Assembly (NCBI GenBank): GCA_030604825.1
Contig: JAUVVB010000005.1
Location: forward strand, 1 to 64,000
Length of the DNA stretch: 64,000 nucleotides
Source: Chloroflexota bacterium
GTDB lineage: Bacteria; Chloroflexota; Dehalococcoidia; E44-bin15
Reading direction: 5' to 3'
This document shows, piece after piece, positions 23,555 to 32,471 of this stretch. A program made the translations under genes and the position numbers. The notes beneath the pieces are model-generated. The model made no database searches and was not told the origin of the DNA. It saw only the letters and a list, made by a program, of their open reading frames with translations. How positions within the stretch are numbered: position 1 is the stretch's first letter; each line of letters begins with the position of its first letter.

Positions 23555-24187
23555 CTAGAACTCCCACTCCATGCTGCGGTGCCAGGCCTTGAACCTCCGA
23601 GCCTTGAGCTCCTCCAAGAGGTCATTCTCGCTGGCGATGTCCCTCTCGAAGATGGTGACGCAGCGACCGATGGTGTGCGCCGCATGGGCATCGCTCCCCC
23701 CCACGCCCTTCAAGTTTAGCCTTCGCAGCACTTGGCAGCCGAAATCGAGCTCCCTCCTCGCTGCTCCGCCGTTGAAAACCTCCACCGCGTCCACCATCTG
23801 GAATATCTCCCTTGCCAAGACTTCCTCCACCGATGGCGGCTCGTTTAGCAGCATGTAGCCCCGGAAGGGGTGGGAGGCGATCATCACCCCACCCCCTTCA
23901 TCGACCACCCCCCGGAGCTCCCTCATGCCGGAGACCTTCCACAGGGGCTGATGAACCCCATAGACCAGGACCTGGCCCATCTCAGTGCTCACCTCAACCC
24001 CACCCAGCACTAGGATACCATGCTCCCGGGAGAGGGCGTTAAGCGCCTCAGCTTCCCAGCAGAGCTCATGCTCGGTGATGCACACCCCATCAAGCCCTAT
24101 TTCCCTTGCCCTCCGCGCCAGCTCCCCTGGATCGAGGTAGCTACAGTTGGAGCCGAACCGGGTATGCATATGTAAATCGATGATCAT
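23555..24187 (-). CDS. PHP-domain phosphoesterase (copy 1)
   Basis: 210 aa. DLHMHTRFGSNCSYLDP (HxH metal motif), LDGVCITEHE, GGVEVSTEMGQVLVYG, VMIASHPFRGY and GVGGSDAHAAHTIG supply the usual metal-binding His/Asp/Glu set of PHP hydrolases. Substrate could be a phospho-nucleotide or other phosphoester. A paralogue is encoded at 46656-47303. Confidence 0.88.
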   Translation of the reverse strand: MIIDLHMHTRFGSNCSYLDPGELARRAREIGLDGVCITEHELCWEAEALNALSREHGILVLGGVEVSTEMGQVLVYGVHQPLWKVSGMRELRGVVDEGGGVMIASHPFRGYMLLNEPPSVEEVLAREIFQMVDAVEVFNGGAARRELDFGCQVLRRLNLKGVGGSDAHAAHTIGRCVTIFERDIASENDLLEELKARRFKAWHRSMEWEF

Positions 24188-24195
24188 CCGCTTTG

Positions 24196-24777
24196 CTAGA
24201 CCGAGATGTGGAACTCACACACGCCATCTTGGGGCAGCGCCTTTGGCATCTCAATCTTTATCCCATCCCCCGTCTTCTCAGCGGCGGTCTCAAAGCTAGC
24301 AAAGCAGAACCCTTTACAGGGAAGCCCCTCTACCCCCGCCTCCCCCAGCGCCTTTTGCATCGAACAGGCGGAGACCTGGAGCACCAGCTCCTTGGTGGTG
24401 GCCTTGGCGATGTTCCAGCGATCGGTGGGCCTCAAGCCCAGAAGGGAGAGCTCAACGTAACTCTCCAGGCGATGGGGGAAGGATATCCCCGTCTGCTTGG
24501 CCACCCTCTCCACCATCTCCCCGGTGCGATCCAAATACTTGGTGTCGGCCAGCTCCATGGTGAGCTTCATCACCTCTTTGCCCAGCTCTTCCAGCGCCTT
24601 TCTGGCCTCTTTTTCGTCCTTGCCCTTGAGGCTTTCCGCCAGCCCCTTGATGTCGAACTTAGCGCTTACCTCCTCCACCAGCCCCCTATCAGCATCGAAG
24701 GGAAGGAACTTTCCCGGCTCCTCCAGGATCAACAGTCTTTCCTTTATTGGCTTGCCATACTTCCAGCCCATAGTCAT
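24196..24777 (-). CDS. conserved hypothetical, possibly ATC-hydrolase-like
   Basis: 193 aa. Mostly helical middle (FDIKGLAESLKGKDEKEAR, RTGEMVERVAKQTGISFP) and a C-terminal half with SACSMQKALGEAGVEGLPCK and an ending GVCEFHISV. The CxF ending and overall length recall the L-2-amino-thiazoline-4-carboxylate hydrolase-like family found in anaerobes, though I am not sure. Eight bases from the PHP gene; cotranscribed with the two Fe-S protein genes. Confidence 0.6.
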   Translation of the reverse strand: MTMGWKYGKPIKERLLILEEPGKFLPFDADRGLVEEVSAKFDIKGLAESLKGKDEKEARKALEELGKEVMKLTMELADTKYLDRTGEMVERVAKQTGISFPHRLESYVELSLLGLRPTDRWNIAKATTKELVLQVSACSMQKALGEAGVEGLPCKGFCFASFETAAEKTGDGIKIEMPKALPQDGVCEFHISV

Positions 24778-24792
24778 TTTCCCATACCTCCG

Positions 24793-25029
24793 CTAGAAGC
24801 TCACCTGGATGGCATTTTGTGGGCAGATTTCAACGCATTCCATGCATCCACTGCACTTGTCGAAGCGGACCCCTCTCACTATGAAGTGGCTCAGGGCTAT
24901 CTCCCGGAACTTCTGAGGCCCCACATTGGTGCCAAGCCCGAATACATAGCTAGGGCAGATGAGGAGGCACTTACGGCAGGAGAGCGGTTCTTTGCACTTT
25001 TCGTCATCTATGGTGATCGTTGGCAGCAT
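24793..25029 (-). CDS. ferredoxin-like 4Fe-4S protein, 78 aa
   Basis: C-terminal CSGCMECVEICPQNAI is a complete CxxCxxCxxxCP 4Fe-4S motif. The N-terminal CKEPLSCRKCLLICP has an altered spacing (extra residues between first two Cys), so the second cluster site is non-standard. Low-potential electron carrier. Between the unknown 193-aa protein and the larger Fe-S protein, probably as their redox partner. Confidence 0.85.
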   Translation of the reverse strand: MLPTITIDDEKCKEPLSCRKCLLICPSYVFGLGTNVGPQKFREIALSHFIVRGVRFDKCSGCMECVEICPQNAIQVSF

Positions 25030-25049
25030 CTCTTATCCCCCTCTTTTTT

Positions 25050-25886
25050 CTACCAGGCCTCGACCAGGGCGGGAAGGCTTGACCGCTCCACCAGGGTGAT
25101 GGCCTCCTGGTCACACTCCAAGGCGCACAGCCCGCAGCCAAAGCACTGTATCGGGTCGATATAGGCCTTGTTCCTGGTGGGGGCGAAGCTCAGCGCCCTG
25201 AACTGGCAGCGGTGAATGCAGGCGGCACACCCGTTGCAAAGCTCGGGGTCAACCTGGGCCACTTGGTGTCCCTTCCACAGCACCCTGACCCCATGATCGA
25301 TCCTGGTCCTGATGCCGCCGCAGTCGGGATAATCGCAGTTGCACAGCCCGCCGATATAGGGAGTGCCAAAGGTATAGATGCAGTGGACCAGCCCCCTCTT
25401 GTTCAGCTTGGTGAGAACCTCCTTCGCCTCCTCGGGGGTGAGGAACTGGACGCCACCGCGGTAGGTATCGGGCCATCGCTCCCACTTGTACATGCCTGGG
25501 CCCATGCCCATGCAGGTGAAGTTTTCCTCGTCGGGGAGGCCCTGCATGGAGCGCCGACAGGCGCAGGTCATTACGGCGATGGGATACATGATGTCCGCGA
25601 TCTTGAGGGCGTCGTCTAGGGTTATCACCTGCCCGAAGTGGGTGCGCCATGAGATCTCCTCCGCCTCCCTCCTCATCCTCTCCATGGCTTCGATGTCGTT
25701 CCTCTCCTTCGCCTCCAAGAAATCCCTTCCCAGGAGGGACATCCCACCAGCGGCCTGGGGATTGGCCTCAGCCCCGGCTGCCTCGACCTCCTCCTTCCTG
25801 ATCTTGTAGAGCCTCCGGGCATAGTTGGCGGGATTGAAGTACCACCTCTCGTAACCATCAGCATATCGCTCGCACCAAACACACAT
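25050..25886 (-). CDS. multi-cluster iron-sulfur protein
   Basis: 278 aa with many Cys: MCVWCERY at the N-terminus, TCACRRSMQG near residue 107, CNCDYPDCGG near 182, then two ferredoxin motifs CNGCAACIHRCQ and CFGCGLCALECDQ (the second position before Pro is changed in both). It probably holds two 4Fe-4S clusters plus an extra metal site. First gene of the minus-strand row down to 22415, behind a promoter and palindrome. Family unnamed; it looks like a redox adaptor for an unknown enzyme. Confidence 0.82.
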   Translation of the reverse strand: MCVWCERYADGYERWYFNPANYARRLYKIRKEEVEAAGAEANPQAAGGMSLLGRDFLEAKERNDIEAMERMRREAEEISWRTHFGQVITLDDALKIADIMYPIAVMTCACRRSMQGLPDEENFTCMGMGPGMYKWERWPDTYRGGVQFLTPEEAKEVLTKLNKRGLVHCIYTFGTPYIGGLCNCDYPDCGGIRTRIDHGVRVLWKGHQVAQVDPELCNGCAACIHRCQFRALSFAPTRNKAYIDPIQCFGCGLCALECDQEAITLVERSSLPALVEAW

Positions 25887-25903
25887 ATTTTCACCTCCTT
25901 TTT

Positions 25904-25925
25904 TCGAACATTATGCTGTGTTCGA
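25904..25925. promoter_or_regulatory. inverted-repeat operator candidate
   Basis: TCGAACA and TGTTCGA are exact 7-base arms 8 bases apart. The repeat overlaps the predicted -10 of the Fe-S gene row and precedes its ribosome site. The spacing does not fit the GAAC-N4-GTTC LexA box. Confidence 0.45.
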
Positions 25926-25952
25926 TATATGTCCTCATGCTTTCGGGATCAA
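25924..25952 (-). promoter_or_regulatory. promoter candidate for the Fe-S gene row
   Basis: Minus strand TTGATC (25952-25947), 17-base spacer, TATATC (25929-25924); four matches in each hexamer. Start would lie inside the inverted repeat. Confidence 0.38.
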
Positions 25953-26027
25953 TTTTGCATTCAAACCTCCCCCAGCTTAATACTTTGTTGATGTATGCTG
26001 CTTCCCTTTAACCCCGCTAGCAATATT

Positions 26028-26789
26028 CTATTTACCTTTGAAGCGGGGCTCTCTTTTTTCTAGAAAAGCCCTAGCCCCTTCTTTTCTATCCTCACTTTCC
26101 AGTTGAGGCCGTATAAAGCTATCAAACTCCCTTGCAGCCTTGCTGGCCGTGGTGTCCGCCATTTTGTACTGCGCATACTTGAGTGCTCTTAGAGTCAAAG
26201 GGGCATTCTTCTTGAGTATCTCAGCCAACCTAATGGCTTCGGCCATTAGCTCCGCCTCAGGAACGACCTTATTGACAAGACCCACCTCATATGCTCTTTG
26301 GGCACTCATCATCTGACCGGTTAGCAAGAATTCCAGACTTATTTTGAATGGCATGTACGAAACATACTCAACTATACCTCCCACTATGCCCACCCTTGGC
26401 TCAGGGAAGCCAAATTGGGCGCCCTCGGCAGCAATCGTTAGGTCGCAACCTCGAATGGCCAGACTATAACCAGCACCGACGGCAAATCCATGGACAGCGC
26501 CAACAATCGGTTTGAATACTGTTATTCCATTGGCTGGGAATACGCGCCCGAGAGCTTCTAGGCTTGCCACCCCAGCCTCTACCTCGGCCAGGTCCTGCCC
26601 GGCGCAAAAAGCTTTGCCAGCTCCACTAAGAATGGCTACCCTAGCATCAGGGTCCTGTTCAAAACGTTCCCATGTCTTGCCCAACTCAATACATAGCTCG
26701 GAATTCAGGGCATTCCGTTTCTCAGGGCGATTCATTGTTATGTAAGCAATCTGGTCTTTTACTTCATAAAGAACTATAGGATTAGCCAT
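26028..26789 (-). CDS. enoyl-CoA hydratase/isomerase family protein
   Basis: 253 aa crotonase fold. GAGKAFCAGQDLAEVE is the first oxyanion-hole block, GFAVGAGYSLAIRGCDL the second, FGFPEPRVGIVGG retains the Glu of the second catalytic position while the first Glu position reads Tyr-Ser. Ends AFLEKREPRFKGK, as most crotonases do. The one-Glu pattern suits an isomerase or other crotonase reaction better than a standard hydratase. Base composition is somewhat more AT-rich than its neighbours. Single-gene unit. Confidence 0.88.
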   Translation of the reverse strand: MANPIVLYEVKDQIAYITMNRPEKRNALNSELCIELGKTWERFEQDPDARVAILSGAGKAFCAGQDLAEVEAGVASLEALGRVFPANGITVFKPIVGAVHGFAVGAGYSLAIRGCDLTIAAEGAQFGFPEPRVGIVGGIVEYVSYMPFKISLEFLLTGQMMSAQRAYEVGLVNKVVPEAELMAEAIRLAEILKKNAPLTLRALKYAQYKMADTTASKAAREFDSFIRPQLESEDRKEGARAFLEKREPRFKGK

Positions 26790-26949
26790 TACTGTTTTCC
26801 CTCTTCAGGGACTTTACGGATTCCATTTTGGGGCAGCATGTCAAAGAGCTGACATTTCCCCGGGATCATCTCCCCCCCCGAAGCATCCTCAGCTCATAGC
26901 GTATCTGCTTTTGCAAAGCTTGTCAACATGTCCGCCCTCAGAATTGGAG

Positions 26950-27555
26950 CTAAATTCTATAGCCCCTTAATGCCGCACTGAGGTAGGTGCCCAGGAGAGA
27001 GAGGTCCTCGGTGGGCAGGTAATGGGGGGCAGCGGCATCGAAGAGCATGTTTATGGAAGGGGGCACCTCCTCGTCTCCCAAGTAGAGGATGCAGCCCATG
27101 GGTATTTTGGGCAGCGCCAGAAACCTGAAGGCAACGTCTCCGCTGCGGCTCATCGGCGTTCCCCCCAGGGCGAGGGAGGCACGGTGAAATCCCTCGGCAT
27201 CATTGTCAATGGCCTTGACCAAGGGCTCAATGGCGGAAGTGGTGAACCTTCGCTCAAACAGGTGAGCACCGGGAAGGTGGCGATAGGTGATCCACATGCC
27301 CGAGATAGGGGTGCCGTCGGCGGTCAGCAGGTAGTGCATGAGGAGTATCTGGAGCCACATGGGGGGAGGGGCATCCCCCCCCACCTCCTCCACCTTCATC
27401 GCGGGGTGGTAGACCAGGAAGCGGCGATTGAAGACGGGGACGGTGAATTTGCCCCCATCGAAGCTGGCGCCGCTCTCGGCAGCCACCACATGGGGGCTGA
27501 TCCCCTCCATTTCCCTCATTGCCTTCTGATAGGCGATGTCGAAGCCCATCCCCAA
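26950..27555 (-). CDS. DUF3786 domain protein
   Basis: 201 aa. AYQKAMREMEGISPHVVAAE, LLMHYLLTADGTPISGMWIT and YRHLPGAHLFERRFTTSAI match the DUF3786 family of anaerobic bacteria, often near corrinoid or CO-metabolism genes. The FLALPKIPMGCILYLGDEEV and INMLFDAAAPHYLPTEDL blocks complete the domain. Function not established. Transcribed divergently from ftsH. Confidence 0.8.
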   Translation of the reverse strand: MGMGFDIAYQKAMREMEGISPHVVAAESGASFDGGKFTVPVFNRRFLVYHPAMKVEEVGGDAPPPMWLQILLMHYLLTADGTPISGMWITYRHLPGAHLFERRFTTSAIEPLVKAIDNDAEGFHRASLALGGTPMSRSGDVAFRFLALPKIPMGCILYLGDEEVPPSINMLFDAAAPHYLPTEDLSLLGTYLSAALRGYRI

Positions 27556-27628
27556 GGTCCCCCTTCACTATAACCTACGTCGCAGGACAAGGCAAGGAGG
27601 CATTGGTATTTAATTTCTTGCCACTTTC

Positions 27629-27637
27629 TGATATAAT
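27629..27637 (+). promoter_or_regulatory. extended -10 promoter candidate for ftsH
   Basis: TGATATAAT fits TGnTATAAT, about 80 bases before the ATG; the -35 position is weak (TTTAAT). Confidence 0.45.
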
Positions 27638-27715
27638 ATCATGATACCGAGATGGGAGGAAAGGCGAGGTGCTAGCTAGCGAAGCGTTTATCTCCTCGCC
27701 CGTTTGGAGGGAGGA

Positions 27716-29557
27716 ATGGGCCCTAATTTCCTTCGTAGAAGCCTTATCTACCTGGTAGTCCTCGTAGCCCTGGCGGCGATCTTCTTTGCCTTTTTCCCCT
27801 TTTCTCCAGCGGTTGAGACGGGCTCCCTTGATCGTCTGGTAGGGATGGCAAAAAACGGCGAGATCGATAGGATCGTCCAGCAGGGGGAGGCCCTTACCGG
27901 CATGTATGGGGATACCCCAGTGCTGAAGGCCACCTTCATCGGAAGCACCGCTGAGCTTCACCACTACCTGGTAGGAGAGGGAGTCGATATGGACAAGCTG
28001 GCGCTAGAACCCCAGGCACCGAGCGGCTTTAACTGGGGGATATTGATCAATTTTCTGCCCTTGGTATTATTTGGGCTTTTGCTGTTGTTCCTTTTCCGTC
28101 GAGCGCGAGGGGCCGGCGATCAGGCGCTTAGCTTTGGCCGGAGCAAGGCTCGTCTCTTCTCGATCGCCAAATCCACCGTGACCTTCGACGACGTGGCTGG
28201 GGTGGAGGAGGCAAAGCAGGAGCTTCAGGAGGTGGTGGAGTTTCTCAAGTTTCCGGAGAAGTTCACTTCCCTTGGGGCGCGCATCCCGCGTGGGGTGCTG
28301 CTGGTGGGACCTCCAGGCACGGGGAAGACCCTTCTCGGTCGTGCCGTGGCCGGGGAGGCTGGCGTACCCTTCTTCTCCATAAGCGGCAGCGAGTTTGTGG
28401 AGATGTTTGTCGGCGTGGGCGCCTCCAGGGTCAGGGACCTCTTCGAGCAGGCGAAGCGAAACGCCCCCTGCATTATCTTCGTCGACGAGATCGACGCCGT
28501 CGGCCGTCATCGGGGGGCGGGGGTTGGCGGTGGCCATGACGAAAGGGAGCAGACCCTTAACCAGATCCTGGTGGAGATGGATGGATTTGACTCCTCCACC
28601 AACGTAATCGTCCTCTCGGCGACCAACCGTCCCGATATTCTGGACCCGGCACTGCTTCGCCCCGGTCGCTTCGACCGCCAGGTGATCTTGGATCCGCCCG
28701 ATATCAAGGGTCGAAAGGCGATCCTGGAGGTGCATACCAAGGGGAAGCCGCTGGAGGATTCGGTAGACCTGGAGACCATTGCCAAGCAGACGGTGGGGTT
28801 TAGCGGTGCCGATCTTGCCAACCTGGTGAACGAGGCGGCCATCCTGGCGGCAAGGCGCAGTAAGCAGGCCACTGGCATGCAGGAGCTGGAGGAATCCATC
28901 GACCGGGTGATGGCTGGTCCCGAGAAGAAGAGCAAGATCATAAGCCCCAGGGAGAAGGAGATCACCGCCTACCACGAGGCCGGTCATGCCCTGGTGGCGA
29001 GGAAGCTCCCCCACGGTGACCCAGTGCATAAGGTAACCATCGTCGCCCGGGGAATGGCGCTGGGCTGGACCCGCTTCCTGCCCACCGAGGATCGCTATCT
29101 GTGGACCCGCTCCCAGCTCAAGGATAAGCTGGCCAGCATGCTCGCCGGTCATGCCGCTGAGGACCTCATCTTTGGCGAGATGACCACGGGGAGCCACAGC
29201 GATATCGAGCAGGCGACCAAGATCACCCGCAAGATGGTTACCGAATACGGGATGAGCGAGAAGCTGGGCCCCCGCACCTTTGGGCGCAGGGAGGAGCTGG
29301 TTTTCCTGGGTCGTGAGGTGGCAGAGCAGAAGGACTATAGCGAGAGTACGGCCCAGCAGATCGATGAGGAGGTTCACGCCCTTATCCAGCATTGCTACGG
29401 CGTAGCCAAGGAGATCCTCACCCAGAATAGGGCGAAGCTGGTGCAGATAGCGCAGGAGCTCACTGCCAAGGAGACCATAGAAGGGCAGGAGCTGGATACC
29501 CTGTTCAACCAGCCTGCTGAGGAGTCGCCACCGACCCCTAAAAGAAAGAAGAAGTAG
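27716..29557 (+). CDS. ftsH: ATP-dependent zinc metalloprotease FtsH
   Basis: 613 aa membrane AAA+ protease for quality control of membrane and regulatory proteins. Two transmembrane helices ([18 protein letters not shown] and [20 protein letters not shown]) flank the small extracytoplasmic domain. AAA motifs: Walker [10 protein letters not shown], Walker [10 protein letters not shown], and RPGRFDRQV. Zinc site [10 protein letters not shown] plus the later Asp. ATG 27716 follows GGAGGGAGG. The C-terminus ends in a Lys-rich tail (PTPKRKKK). Confidence 0.95.
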   Translation: MGPNFLRRSLIYLVVLVALAAIFFAFFPFSPAVETGSLDRLVGMAKNGEIDRIVQQGEALTGMYGDTPVLKATFIGSTAELHHYLVGEGVDMDKLALEPQAPSGFNWGILINFLPLVLFGLLLLFLFRRARGAGDQALSFGRSKARLFSIAKSTVTFDDVAGVEEAKQELQEVVEFLKFPEKFTSLGARIPRGVLLVGPPGTGKTLLGRAVAGEAGVPFFSISGSEFVEMFVGVGASRVRDLFEQAKRNAPCIIFVDEIDAVGRHRGAGVGGGHDEREQTLNQILVEMDGFDSSTNVIVLSATNRPDILDPALLRPGRFDRQVILDPPDIKGRKAILEVHTKGKPLEDSVDLETIAKQTVGFSGADLANLVNEAAILAARRSKQATGMQELEESIDRVMAGPEKKSKIISPREKEITAYHEAGHALVARKLPHGDPVHKVTIVARGMALGWTRFLPTEDRYLWTRSQLKDKLASMLAGHAAEDLIFGEMTTGSHSDIEQATKITRKMVTEYGMSEKLGPRTFGRREELVFLGREVAEQKDYSESTAQQIDEEVHALIQHCYGVAKEILTQNRAKLVQIAQELTAKETIEGQELDTLFNQPAEESPPTPKRKKK

Positions 29558-29573
29558 CCCACCAGCCATATAC

Positions 29574-29954
29574 ATGTTTGAGGTAAGGCAAAACCCCATC
29601 GAGGCCCATTCCCTCATCGATAGGCTGAAAAGGGAAACCAGTGGTGCCGTGGTCAGCTTCATCGGCTCGGTGAGGGGATATTCTGCCAATGGGAAGAGGG
29701 TTCTCTTTGTGGAGGCTGAGGACGATGGGGGAGTGGTGGAGGGGGAGCTGGAGAAGGTCGCCAGCGAGATTCAGGGGCGGTGGCAGCTTGAGGATGTTGC
29801 CCTTTGCCACCGCATAGGCAGGATCGGGGTGGGGGAAACCATCCTCGTTGTTGCCGTTGCCGCAGCCCACCGCCAGGAGGCCTTTGCCGCCTGCCAATAC
29901 GCCGTTGACCGCATCAAGGAGAGGGTCCCGATAAGGGAGGCACTCGAGGCTTAA
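29574..29954 (+). CDS. moaE: molybdopterin synthase catalytic subunit MoaE
   Basis: 126 aa. GAVVSFIGSVRGYSANGKRV, CHRIGRIGVGETILVVAVAA, HRQEAFAACQYAVDRIKERV and the catalytic Lys region match MoaE, which inserts dithiolene sulfur into precursor Z using MoaD thiocarboxylate. It ends at REALEA, shorter than most members, which carry a further Lys/Trp-rich end, so function needs this caution. No MoaD nearby. Stop codons overlap those of the convergent CaiB/BaiF gene. Confidence 0.88.
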   Translation: MFEVRQNPIEAHSLIDRLKRETSGAVVSFIGSVRGYSANGKRVLFVEAEDDGGVVEGELEKVASEIQGRWQLEDVALCHRIGRIGVGETILVVAVAAAHRQEAFAACQYAVDRIKERVPIREALEA

Positions 29955-31165
29955 TAGATCACCTTCTCCGCCATAAGGCTTTCGATCTCCTCCGGGGGCA
30001 GGCCCAGGAGTTCGCCGAAGACATATTGGTTGTGCTCCCCCACCAGGGGGGCGGGACGAAGGATAGCGCCCGGGGTGTGGGAGAGCTTCATGGAGACGCC
30101 AGGCATGGTCTGCCTGCCCACCTCGGCGTGGTCCACCTCTACCAGAAATCCCCGCTCCCTGAGGTGAGGGTCGTTGGTTATCTCCTCACCATTTAGGGCT
30201 GGCATTGCCGCCACCCCAGCTTGTTGCAGGATTTCCACCACCTCCCCGGGGGTGTGATTTGAGGTCCAGGCTTCGATCAGCCTATCCAGCTCTTCCTGAT
30301 TCCTCCACCTGCTTAGCTGATCGCCAAACCTCTCCTCCCTGCACCAGGGGGGATTTCCCATGGCCTCACAGAGCCCCCTCCACTCATCCTCGGTGGCTAC
30401 GGCTATGGAGACCCATTTGTCCTCCCCCTGGCAGCGGTAGAAATCATGGGGGGCCATGATGCGGTCCCGGTTCCCATCGCGCTCCCTGACCCTGCCGTTC
30501 ATGAAGTAGTCCATCATCTCCTCTCCCATGAGGGAGACGAACATCTCGTGTTGGGATAGGTCTATATGCTGTCCCTTTCCCGTCTTGGCGCGATAATGGA
30601 GGGCGGCAAGGAGGGCGATGGCCCCATGGAGGCCGGCGGTGGGATCCCCCAGGGCGGTACCCAAGGCTACCGGCCCTCCCTCTCGATAGCCGGTGAGGTT
30701 GCCCAGCCCGGAGAGGGCTGCCTGGTTGGGACCGTAGGCGACATAATCTCTGTAGGGACCGGTGGCGCCAAATCCGGAGAGGCTGAGATAGACGATGTCA
30801 CCCCTTAACTCCCGCACTGCCTCGTAGTCAAACCCGAACCTCTTCATCACCAGGGGGCTATAATTCTCGATGACCACGTCGCTTATCTTCACTAGCTCCC
30901 GGGCAAGCCGGGTGCCAGCTTCCTGGGTGAGATCGAGGGTTATCCCCAGTTTGTTCCTGTTCCTCTTATTGTAGCGACCGGAGCGATTTGGCCCGGGCTC
31001 CTCCCCCAGAAAGGGAGGAAGAGACCTGCCGATATCGAGCCTTTTCCGGCTTTCTATCTTGATTATCTCGGCCCCCATGTCCGCCAGCAGCTTGTTGCAA
31101 TAGGGGCCGGCCCAGGCCCAGGTGAAGTCGCAAACCCTCAACCCGGCAAGGGCGAACTCGGCCAT
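29951..31165 (-). CDS. CaiB/BaiF-type (class III) CoA-transferase, copy 1
   Basis: 404 aa. LRVCDFTWAWAGPYCNKLLADMG start, AEIIKIESRKRLDIGRSLPP, LSGFGATGPYRDYVAYGPN and KTGKGQHIDLSQHEMF, the last with the Asp conserved as the class III nucleophile. These enzymes transfer CoA between carboxylates, or racemise branched acyl-CoA. 13 bases separate it from a second, divergent paralogue upstream, so the two may form a heteromer or act on different acids. Confidence 0.92.
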   Translation of the reverse strand: MAEFALAGLRVCDFTWAWAGPYCNKLLADMGAEIIKIESRKRLDIGRSLPPFLGEEPGPNRSGRYNKRNRNKLGITLDLTQEAGTRLARELVKISDVVIENYSPLVMKRFGFDYEAVRELRGDIVYLSLSGFGATGPYRDYVAYGPNQAALSGLGNLTGYREGGPVALGTALGDPTAGLHGAIALLAALHYRAKTGKGQHIDLSQHEMFVSLMGEEMMDYFMNGRVRERDGNRDRIMAPHDFYRCQGEDKWVSIAVATEDEWRGLCEAMGNPPWCREERFGDQLSRWRNQEELDRLIEAWTSNHTPGEVVEILQQAGVAAMPALNGEEITNDPHLRERGFLVEVDHAEVGRQTMPGVSMKLSHTPGAILRPAPLVGEHNQYVFGELLGLPPEEIESLMAEKVIY

Positions 31166-31178
31166 TTCCGACCTCCCT

Positions 31179-32420
31179 TCATATGATCCCGCCCTGGGCC
31201 ATCCTTACCAGGTCTTCCCTGGCGTAGCCCAGGCGATGGCGGTAGACCTCCTCATTGTGTTCCCCGAGTAGGGGTGCCGGGCGCTCCATGCTCCATGGCG
31301 TCTCGGTGAGCTTAAAGGGTGCCCCGGGGTAGCGCAGCCTCCCTGCCTGGGGGTGGTCCATCTCCACGAAGAATTCCCTGGCCTCAAGCTGGGGGGAGCG
31401 GACCACCTCCGCCACATCGTTTATCGGGGCGATGGTAACTCGCATCCTTTGACCCTGGTGGAAGAGCTCCTCCTTGGTGTAGTTCTTTAGCGCCTCCTCT
31501 ACTAGGGGATCGAGGTCGATTTCCGAGGCCTGCTGGCGGACAAAGACGCGCTCCTCCAGTTTTGGGTCCCTGGCCCACTGGGGACTGCCGATGAGCGCCA
31601 CGAAGCCTCGCCATTGATGGGGCTCCAGGATGGTCAAGTTCACATATCCATCCTTGCAGCGGTAGATGCCCATCGGCCAGATGGAGCGATAGGCGATATC
31701 GCTGCTCAACCTACTTCTTTTTCGGATCACCTTTTGATAGGAATAAAAGGAGATCACATCCCCCAAGACGGAGGCGATGCATTCCTGCTCCGAGATATCG
31801 ACATGCTGTGCCCCTCCAGCGATGTCGCGATAGTAAAGTGCGATTAGGGTAGCTACGGCGGCATTTAGCGCTGCCTGATAGGCAGCCGCTGACCCGGGGA
31901 TGAGCAGGGGCTCCCGCTCGGGGTCACCGGTGACGTAGGAGATGCCCCCCGCTGCCTGCATATTGATATCGTAGGCCTTATAATCCCTGTAGGGACCTGT
32001 CTGACCGAAGGGGGTAATGGAGGTCATGATGAGCTGGGGGTTGACCTTCTTCAGCGTGGCATAATCCAGCCCCAGCTCCTTCATCTTTGCAGGTGGGTTA
32101 TTCTCCACCAGTATATCGCAGTTCTCCACCAGTTCCTTGAAGATATCCCTCCCGGTGTTGGTGTGGAGATTCAGGGTGATCCCCATCTTGTTGGCGTTGA
32201 GGTGGAGAAAGAGCCCGCTCCTCTCGGGGTGGGGGATATCCCCGGGGAAGGGACCCCGCCCCCGGGCACCGTCCCCTGAGCCCGGCTCTTCCACCTTGAT
32301 CACCTCAGCACCGAGATGGGCGAGCAACCTGGTGCAATAAGGACCGGATACCATCTGGGCGTATTCCAGGACCTTTACCCCTTCAAGGGCCATGCTCTGG
32401 GGGCTTTTCCTTTGGGGCAT
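31179..32420 (-). CDS. CaiB/BaiF-type (class III) CoA-transferase, copy 2
   Basis: 413 aa. VKVLEYAQMVSGPYCTRLLA, AEVIKVEEPGSGDGARGRGP, TPFGQTGPYRDYKAYDINMQ and GGAQHVDISEQECIA (catalytic Asp in HVD). The Gly of the usual GKGQ loop is replaced here (GGAQ). First gene of the pair; the acid substrates are unknown but fit the CoA-thioester theme of the window. Confidence 0.92.
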   Translation of the reverse strand: MPQRKSPQSMALEGVKVLEYAQMVSGPYCTRLLAHLGAEVIKVEEPGSGDGARGRGPFPGDIPHPERSGLFLHLNANKMGITLNLHTNTGRDIFKELVENCDILVENNPPAKMKELGLDYATLKKVNPQLIMTSITPFGQTGPYRDYKAYDINMQAAGGISYVTGDPEREPLLIPGSAAAYQAALNAAVATLIALYYRDIAGGAQHVDISEQECIASVLGDVISFYSYQKVIRKRSRLSSDIAYRSIWPMGIYRCKDGYVNLTILEPHQWRGFVALIGSPQWARDPKLEERVFVRQQASEIDLDPLVEEALKNYTKEELFHQGQRMRVTIAPINDVAEVVRSPQLEAREFFVEMDHPQAGRLRYPGAPFKLTETPWSMERPAPLLGEHNEEVYRHRLGYAREDLVRMAQGGII

Positions 32421-32471
32421 GCTTCCCTCCGCTTGGCAATCTTACCTTTGAGCAAACCCATCGTCAAGGGA

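Noticed and set aside
25904-25925. LexA (SOS) box reading of the CGAACA/TGTTCG repeat
   Set aside because: The Gram-positive-type box needs GAAC-N4-GTTC; here the gap is 10 bases and no DNA-repair gene follows.
26838-26855. ATGTCA/TGACAT inverted repeat upstream of the enoyl-CoA hydratase gene
   Set aside because: Only 6-base arms with no promoter aligned to it; expected by chance at this length. A TTGACA at 26936-26931 lacks a matching -10.
28067-29689. 540-codon open frame on the minus strand opposite ftsH
   Set aside because: It is the complement of a certain gene; its His/Leu/Gly-rich product has no domain, which is typical of antisense frames in high-GC DNA.
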